Assembly (NCBI RefSeq): GCF_026745355.1 | Contig: NC_079205.1 | Location: forward strand, 7,791,863-7,855,862 | Length of the DNA stretch: 64,000 bases | Direction of reading: 5' to 3' | Source of the DNA: Beta vulgaris subsp. vulgaris | Taxonomy: Eukaryota; Streptophyta; Magnoliopsida; Caryophyllales; Amaranthaceae | In this document: positions 57,563 to 64,000 of the stretch, piece by piece | Numbering within the stretch: the first letter of the stretch is position 1 | Layout of the letters: every line of letters begins with the position of its first letter | Position numbers and translations under genes: made by a program | Notes under the pieces: model-generated | Told to the model about the DNA's origin: nothing | Database searches by the model: none | What the model saw: the letters and a program-made list of their open reading frames with translations, nothing else

Positions 57563-60130
57563 CTAACCCTTGCGTTCATCTGAGGCATCATGGTACTCCT
57601 CATCCTCATCAGCTGCCCCTTCTTCATCTGCCTCAGACAGAGGAATCATTTCATCATCTCCACCATTTCCATCCTTCTCATCAGGATAACGGACAACCAC
57701 AACAGGACAAACACAGTGGCGTACACAATAATCACTAACACTCCCAAGCCTACCGTTGCTTCCTCTCTTAGAAGCACCAAAACCACGGCTTCCCATAATT
57801 ACAGCATTAAATCCCAACCTCTCCACCTCCAAACAAAGTCTTTCCTTCATGTCATGGTCTTTAACAATATGAATCTTATATGGCACCTAAAACAGGAAAG
57901 GAAATCAGACAACATCAGCACTAATTTCACGGCTTGATAAATCTCAGAACCAGGAACAGCCATACAAATAATGAATTCAGATCAAAGCAAAATAAATCAT
58001 ACAAAGTAGTCATATACTCATATCTTAGGGGTGTTTGCTTCAGATATTTGGAGCCGAATGGTATGAGGATGAGTAACCCATGGGTAAGGAGCAACAATCT
58101 ATTTCTTATTTTTAGTTGTTTGTTTCATTCAAAAGTATAGATTAAGAATCCATTAGTACACAGGATGTATGGAAATCTCAATCCTTTGAGAAGAGAGGGG
58201 GGGGGGGGTATGAGATTCCACGGATTTACAGGGAAGTGAGAAACTAAAGGCAATGAGGTTCCATACCCAAGTTACCTTAACCAAACAATTTTTTGATCAT
58301 TAACGGTATCACATCCATTACATTCCATTCCAATACATTCAACCAAATACCCCCTAAGATTCCCAGGAAATACACAAAGTCAAGGCAGAAACGTCAAATT
58401 CTAAGCCAAAAAGTCCCAAATGTCTGATTGTTATATCATTACCCCTCTTATGCCAAAGGCCATAGCTCATATCACACGTAAACTGTTATCAGCACAAAAG
58501 GAAACTAACTATTCAAATGTTCTCTATGGATGTCAACTAACTTAGTTGGTGAAAGTCTTGGAAGATGGTACTAAAGACCTGGGATCAAATAGTGTTTACA
58601 TCATTTTCCCTTATAGCTCTTTTCACACCAAAAAAAAAAACTATTCAAATGTTTTGGGGGTGAATACTTCAGTTGTTTCTACAGATTATGCAGATTCAAG
58701 ACCCAAAGAAACCTGCAAGCATCACTGGCCCCTAAGACTAGAACACATTCCTAATAACTGACAAACAAGAGTCAAGTCAACACATTTACAAGGTCTCGAA
58801 TTTAGCAAATGTGCAATCAAATTATTAACCCCAACACTTGTATCGCCGTCATAAACGCAATAGCAGACTACATAGAATCACAACATAATCATACAGTTCA
58901 ACGAAACAGAAATCTATGCTGATTGTCGAAATGATAGCAATCTAGGCCCAAAAATGAAGCTAAACAACAAATATTATCAGCACATCTCTACAGAACCCCA
59001 CACATAAACCTCTTATGTTTCCAGCAATCAACAATCAGAGCAACAAGTTTAGAGAATTGAATATGAAACTCCTCTACATTTCTTCAAAAACCCACATCAC
59101 AAAGCTCCTTAACTTCCAACATAGATTAAAACCAAGACTGCAATATTCCTCAAAAAAGAACACCAAGACTGCAAAACTACGAATTGGGATTTATTAGACC
59201 TACGTCACAGAAAGCCCCAAAACATTTCCACATGCTTATAATACCAACAGGCGCAAAATCAGGAGCTTGGAACAATTGGGTCACTAAACGTCACTCATTT
59301 CACAAAGATCCCAAATAATCAAAACCCACCTCACAAAACCCAAGAATTAAACCCCCAAATTTAGGGTTTATATAAATTGGGTTCTTCTTACACAATCAAA
59401 AACTCCAAAATTAGGGTTTTATACTACAAAAAAATGGGTTTTTCTTACACAATCAAACCTTCAAAGTTACAGTTCATACTACACAAAATTGGATTTTCTT
59501 TAACACAATCAAACATCCAAAATCAGGGTTTTATACCACACAAAATTGAACTTTCCTTGCACAATCAAACCTAAAAAATTAGGGTTATATATACTACACA
59601 AGATTAAACTTCTCCTACACAATCAAAATCAAAAACTAAAACTCATTACAAACCTGAGCCTGAAGAAGAGGTTGAGCAAGATCAGCAGCTTTAGAAGTAG
59701 TAAAAGCATCAAAATCATCTTCAAGTTTCTGCTGAGATTCTTGTTCATTTTTATTACTATTATTACTACTATTAGCAGCATCAAAATCAACACAACCCCA
59801 ATCAGCACCATAAAGAACAGAAGTAGGACGAACATGAAGAAGAACAACAGCATCTCCAGGTCTAATGTAATGGTCAACCGCCCATTTCACAGCAAACGCA
59901 CTCTCGTCGCTCAGATCCACCGCTATCGCAATCTTACGCGCTGCACCAGCCGTCGGAGTCTCGGCTGCTGCGCCAGTTGCGGTTGCAGTTGGTGTCGAAA
60001 CTGTGACGCGTGGGGATGATGTGCTGCTGCTTGATGCTGGTGGTTTTACACGAATTGGGGGCATTTCTGGGTATGATTGAGTTTGAGTTTCTGGGTTTGT
60101 TGGATTTTGATTTTGTTGAGGAGAAGACAT
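57563..60130 (-). CDS. Universal-stress-domain phosphoprotein, PHOS32/PHOS34 type
   Basis: A two-exon gene: exon 1 60130-59654, intron 59653-57887 (GT..AG, CAG/GTTTGT and TTTTAG/GTGCCA), exon 2 57886-57563, phase 0. The joined product has 266 residues. The N-terminus is Pro/Ser/Thr-rich with an SSPRV site of the kind phosphorylated by MAP kinases in PHOS32. The USP fold starts KIAIAVDLSDESAFAVKWAV and continues GDAVVLLHV; exon 2 has VPYKIHIVKDHDMKERL and the nucleotide-binding loop MGSRGFG..LGSVSDYCV, then CPVVVVRYP. The last about 35 residues are acidic. Plant members bind nucleotides and respond to elicitors and stress. ATG 60130 is chosen because the upstream extension lacks an ATG. The intron carries a MITE, a SINE and a minisatellite. 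Splice sites and family agree, so confidence is high. Confidence 0.92.
58029..58353. mobile_element. MITE-like inverted-repeat element in the stress-gene intron
   Basis: The left end TTAGGGGTGTTTGCTTCAGA and the right end CAACCAAATACCCCCTAA are inverted relatives, followed inward by GAATGG / CCATTC words. An uninterrupted run of about 13 G lies at 58196-58208. Flanking duplications are not clear. It resembles the TAGGG(G)TGTTTGG group. Confidence 0.55.
58522..58638 (+). mobile_element. Short SINE in the stress-gene intron
   Basis: A 117-bp insert with A-box-like AACTTAGTTGGTGAAAG, B-box-like GGGATCAAAT and an A-run at the end. It is flanked by AACTATTCAAATGTT at 58507-58521 and 58639-58653. 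It lies in the intron in the opposite direction to the host gene. Confidence 0.8.
59361..59640. repeat. Intronic minisatellite, about 56 bp x 5
   Basis: Units begin near 59361, 59411, 59466, 59523 and 59579. Each has TTAGGGTTTTATACTACACA or a variant followed by TTCTTACACAATCAAA. The array ends about 13 bp from the splice donor of the stress-protein gene. Confidence 0.8.
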
Positions 60131-61569
60131 GATTTTGATTTCTGGGTTGTTGTTTTTTCTTGGTTTTTTTTCTGGGTTTTTCAGTTGTGAATTCTTGATG
60201 TTGTTTGTCAATTGTAAGAGAGGAGAGAGAATATGAAGAAGGTTATAGTATGGTTTTTTCTTTTTAATTTAATGTACGTGGTTTTTGGGTTTATTAAGTT
60301 TGAGGGAATTTTGGGCTGTTTTATGGGGGTGAGTTGGAATGGATAAAGCTTAGTTGGGCTACGCACCTAATTTCGTCAACGTTTTGTCATTTGCAGATCT
60401 TGAATAAGTAGGAGAGTATTATTTTTTGGATGTTCTTGAAAGGTAGGACAAATTGCATTGGAATAATGATAAATTGATATCAAGTTGAAGTATATGCTTC
60501 TTATATCTTTCTAAAGGTCACTTTGTGAATTATGAGTAGTGAGTTTCCGCCTAGCTAACGGTATCATTTTTAGTTTTCAGTTTTTGATTTTTATGATTTT
60601 AAAATTATATGATATAAATAGTTTATAAACTTAAACTCGGTTATAATGATAGTAATCATGCTAATATCGAAAACTGGTAATTAAAAATTGGAAATTACTT
60701 TTTGTGGTTTTCATATTTTGGTTTTTGATTTTCAAAAAAATTGAAAACTGAAAACATAAAATGATAACGAACGAGCCCTAAATTTTATTTATTTGGTATT
60801 TTAACAGTTCTGTTAAAGATGAGAGTGAGATATGTTTTACATTATACGGACGGTTTTAAGATATTTCTTTAAGCACCGGCCTCAAGTACTTTTAATATTC
60901 TAATTTAACGTAGTATGGTGTTTTGCAATGTTAGTTCACAGGTTGCTTTTTTGTTCCCTATTAGCATAGGGTAAGAGTTTTTCTAGAATATAATTTGCTT
61001 GTAAATGAAATTTCATCCCAAGAGCCGTGAGATTATTTCATTATTACCGCCAAGCTTTCATAGTATAGTTTTGGTGGGAGATTCACCTTGTAACCTTAAA
61101 GGTCGTAAGATCGAATCTTCCCAAATATGATATTTCGAGGTAGGAATTCCCTATACCTTTCCCCCCAACTTTCAAGTGCCTAATCCGAAAAGACTAGATC
61201 AAGAACATTATGCATGTCGAGGTTTAGAAAGGATCTTTTTCCGTATCACTTAATAATAAAATTCATTATATGTTCCATAATTCTTCTATAATTATTACTT
61301 TCTCCATAAAAACAAGAGTAATATATTTTCTTTGGTTAACATAGTTAATAAAAGAATCAAGTCAAATTGAGAAGATAGTAAAGTGGATATGGCTGCAGTC
61401 GGAATATTATGAGATGGCATATCCTCAAATAGTCAAATTGTAACTTAGCCTTAAAATAAGCTCATGGCTAAGTCCATACAAAGGGTATATGATACGTAAC
61501 ATATATCACTTATTATAAAGAATACATAAAACATATTATAAGTGATATTGTCAACAATATTTACATCAA
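60131..61569. other. Leader and promoter region of the stress gene, then spacer
   Basis: The first about 120 bp (60131-60250, minus strand) form an A-rich leader with CTCTCTCC tracts. No sure TATA box was fixed. The rest to the tRNA is AT-rich without a gene. At 61070-61130, TGGGAGATTCACCTTGTAAC then GATCGAATCTTCC recalls a worn tRNA-like SINE head. Confidence 0.4.
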
Positions 61570-61651
61570 GTGGACGTGCCGGAGTGGTTATCGGGCATGA
61601 CTAGAAATCATGTGGGCTTTGCCCGCGCAGGTTCGAATCCTGCCGTCCACG
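61570..61651 (+). tRNA. tRNA-Ser (anticodon AGA)
   Basis: An 82-nt cloverleaf. The acceptor stem is GTGGACG (61570-61576) with CGTCCAC (61644-61650). The anticodon stem CATGA/TCATG encloses CTAGAAA with anticodon AGA (61603-61605). A long variable arm GGGC-TTT-GCCC follows, as expected for serine, and the T arm has B box GGTTCGAATCC (61630-61640). A T7-8 run follows at once and serves as the Pol III terminator. There is no intron and no encoded CCA. It reads UCU and, after inosine change, other UCN codons. It looks functional. Confidence 0.97.
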
Positions 61652-61660
61652 TTTTTTTTA
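61652..61660 (+). terminator. Pol III terminator T-run
   Basis: A run of T residues directly follows the tRNA-Ser gene, the usual stop signal for RNA polymerase III. Confidence 0.8.
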
Positions 61661-62517
61661 CTCTTTTATTTTTAGCGTGCTCATTTTTTTTAAAAAAAAA
61701 TTCTTTCTCATCTTAAGTATTGTATGTTTTTTGTTTTCTTTGCTTTTTCTAATTGAATTTTGTCTAAACTTTTTGTTGGAAACATTATGTAAATTTGGTA
61801 TGACAATTTTGATGATGATCTCACATTTACATTGATCAAATATTCATATATGAGATTTCTTGAGACCTTATTTGTTGTCACATATACGTATTCTCACATG
61901 TGAGAATAGAGAGAAAATAACCACTTGATAAACTTCAAAATTTATTCCTTCCATTCTCAATTTGTTTGCGAATGAAACCGCCTTGATTGATATTATAAGT
62001 GGTCCAAATGTTTCTTTTCCTTCTTTGGTTACTCAGATCCATTTTTCATATTCTTTAAATTTTAGCATGTGAATAGGCTTGTATTGAAGAGGATGCGAGA
62101 AAATAATCGATCACCTTATATATGGACTTGAGGAGCTAATTCACTGACATTTCGTTGCTAATTGTTTTGGGTTAAACCTTCGTATTAGGCTTGTAAGTTG
62201 TCCAAACTCTTGAATTACATAGGCCCAATTCATATTCTATAAAACTTTGCAAAACTTTTTGTTCTTTTTGTTGCAAAAGCCCTAAGATCATGAACATAAA
62301 GATATAAAGTTTAGAATGATCCTAAGCTCATATAAAAAAAAAAACTCAATTTAATCAACTAAATTTCTATGATCAAACTTATTAGGACCATCTTAGAATT
62401 TTCACAAAATATAGGACCATGTTGGTGGCCCACTTTATATTAAAAACTGGTATTGGTAACTTTAATTGAAGACATTTCAGACATATTCACGTAAATATCT
62501 TGATCAATTTCATCTTT
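61661..62517. other. Intergenic, no gene seen
   Basis: AT-rich spacer between the tRNA gene and the copia LTR; no recognised frame or element end. Confidence 0.4.
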
Positions 62518-63057
62518 TGTTATAACGGATGTGAGAGAGAAACAAATAACGAATTCAAAAGCAATAAAAACAGACACCAGAATTACGTGGTTCACCAATT
62601 TGGCTACGTCCACGGCAGAGAGAGAGAGAATATTTTATTGATGATGATGATAATCTAAGGAATACAGAGTTACAGATGTTATATATGGGCTATCTTAGTC
62701 GTATAAATGACCTAAGGGTAAATCGAAAATTTTAACCCGTCTAATAACAATTAATGAAAACACGAGTCGCAATCTATCCACAGAACCGCGAGTCGCGGTG
62801 CTGGCCGCGAGTCGCGGTCAGCTCTCGTCAGCTCTTCGTAAAACAGTCATAACTTTCTCGTTTCTCAGCGGAATTGGGCATATAACCTATCGTTGGAAAG
62901 CTCTTGGAACAAGCTATCACCTCCAATTTGAATCACATCAAAATCATTTATAGATTGAGAGATATGTGCATTCAAAGTCAGCCTTATGTCATTCCTTCTT
63001 CACACATTCTGCCAAACACCTCCAAGCCAAGCCACCATTAAAGGCACTATTCTTACA
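62518..63057 (-). repeat. 3' LTR of a copia element, 540 bp
   Basis: On the minus strand the LTR begins TGTAAGAATAG and ends CCGTTATAACA (TGT...ACA). It is preceded by the polypurine tract GGTGGAGATT (63058-63067). Inside are three GCGAGTCGCG-like words near 62790-62820 and a CT-rich region near its end. It is the tail of the copia remnant at the right edge. Confidence 0.75.
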
Positions 63058-63070
63058 AATCTCCACCTTG

Positions 63071-63990
63071 ACTTGAATCCTCTCACCATAAACCCTGAAA
63101 ACAGATGCATTGATTACAACACCCAGAATCTCCCTTCAACCATATTTGTCCCAAACGACAACCAGACCAGATTTGTCCCTGAATAACACCCGACTAGACT
63201 AACCCCTCAGAACCCTAGACCAGATTAGCCCCTAAGGGCCACTAATAATCATGATCAGCTTGTAAGTCCAAGCAGCCTTGAAACTTACCATGTGGAATCA
63301 GATTCGAACAGATGTGTTCCTTATACTTTTTTCTAGCACAAGTAACACCTTCCTTGGACGGCCCAAAAATATTCACCTCTCCGACATACAGTGCAAAACC
63401 CACCATGTCTTCACAATCGTCCCTTTGGGGAGAGTCCCCAAAGATTTCATGCTGACCAAGAGCCAAGTTTGACTGGCCCAATTTTGATGATGAAGAACAC
63501 GGAATTTCAAATTCAGATTGTGAGGGTTGCCAGATTTCTCCCTGACGTGAGCCACCACTCCAACCTAGAGTGCCTCTGTGCTCCACCTGTTTCTCAACAC
63601 TATCACAAACAGTCAATATAACAACCCCAGACTCAGATAACGTAGACCCTTGCAACACATACAATGTCTCCCGTTTAAGTTTAACCCCTTTCAGAATCAT
63701 CTTCGAACCCCTGTAGACATACAACCCTCTACCCTCACCTTTGAAACTGAACCCTTTCTTGTCTAACAGACAAGTGAAATCAGATTCTTTGTGACTTGTG
63801 GAACATGCCTAACATCATTCAAAGTATAGACTTTGTCATCACATGTCCTAATTCTGATGGACCCTATACCAACTGTCTTACATACCTCACTGTTGGCCAT
63901 AGTAACACTTCCATCAACCTGTTTATAGTTCATAAACCACCCACTGCGCGAGCACATATGACAAGACGCCCCAGAATCAAGAACCCACAC
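63071..63990 (-). pseudogene. Ty1/copia gag-pol fragment (protease, pre-integrase), running off the edge
   Basis: The minus-strand frame 63990-63763 has the aspartic protease active site WVLDSGASCHM and ends RHVPQVTKNLIS. A one-base shift near 63765 moves the text to the next frame, where FSFKGEGRGLYVYRGSKM leads to the GAG-pre-integrase motif LYVLQGST (about 63655). The sequence then turns into a polar region ending at 63242 with no integrase, reverse transcriptase or RNase H before the polypurine tract. It is therefore internally deleted. The 5' part lies beyond 64000. Confidence 0.8.
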
Positions 63991-64000
63991 ATCCCTATAA

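Noticed and set aside
59546..60019. Plus-strand 157-codon frame
   Set aside because: It is antisense to exon 1 of the stress-protein gene and has no domain.

Overview
The window is nuclear DNA from a flowering plant, almost certainly a eudicot. It is AT-rich and gene-poor, with plant-type spliced genes and many plant transposons. The RRM-bearing LINE and general repeat style would fit Caryophyllales (beet, spinach and relatives), but the sequence does not prove the species. There is one unresolved base (position 7).

Only three protein-coding host genes and one tRNA gene look intact. They are a single-EF-hand calcium sensor of the PBP1/KIC/CMI1 type (9372-9722, +), a single-B-box zinc-finger protein of the BBX28/BBX29 type (32384-32986, +), a two-exon universal-stress protein of the PHOS32/PHOS34 type (exons 60130-59654 and 57886-57563, -), and tRNA-Ser(AGA) (61570-61651, +). 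From memory, the Arabidopsis relatives of the three protein genes lie close together in the same order on chromosomes 4 and 5. The window therefore looks like an old conserved gene block whose spacers have been stretched by transposons.

Layout. 1-8800 is packed with DNA transposons: a hAT end, a CACTA element with TTG duplication, a Mutator-like long-TIR element holding a LINE tail, a hAT element and a 1.2-kb palindrome, two smaller Mutator-like MITEs, and another hAT. 9.4 kb holds the EF-hand gene. 10.2-11.6 kb is a retroposed unit with poly(A) and target duplication. 12.3-17.2 kb holds a hAT-like remnant, a broken copia element (-) and a retrotransposon tail with a 1.46-kb LTR. 17.2-18.6 kb contains a decayed TPR-like sequence. 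19-21.6 kb has two MITEs, one with its empty site preserved next to it. 21.7-26.4 kb is a decayed LINE (-). 28-30.3 kb carries two Stowaway MITEs, a tRNA-derived SINE and a foldback element. 30.4-32.2 kb is a five-unit tandem array that runs into the BBX promoter. 36.0-42.5 kb and 43.4-49.85 kb are two long LINEs of different lineages, both +. 50-53 kb has a MITE, nested Helitrons and a SINE. 53-57.5 kb is non-coding with a diverged direct duplication around a hAT-like element. The stress-protein gene follows, with a MITE, a SINE and a minisatellite in its intron, then the tRNA, and finally part of a copia element at the right edge.

The three host genes belong to families linked to calcium, light and stress signalling, but no operon-like cooperation is implied. 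The most interesting local feature is the repeated promoter block in front of the BBX gene, with two ACACGTGT G-box palindromes.
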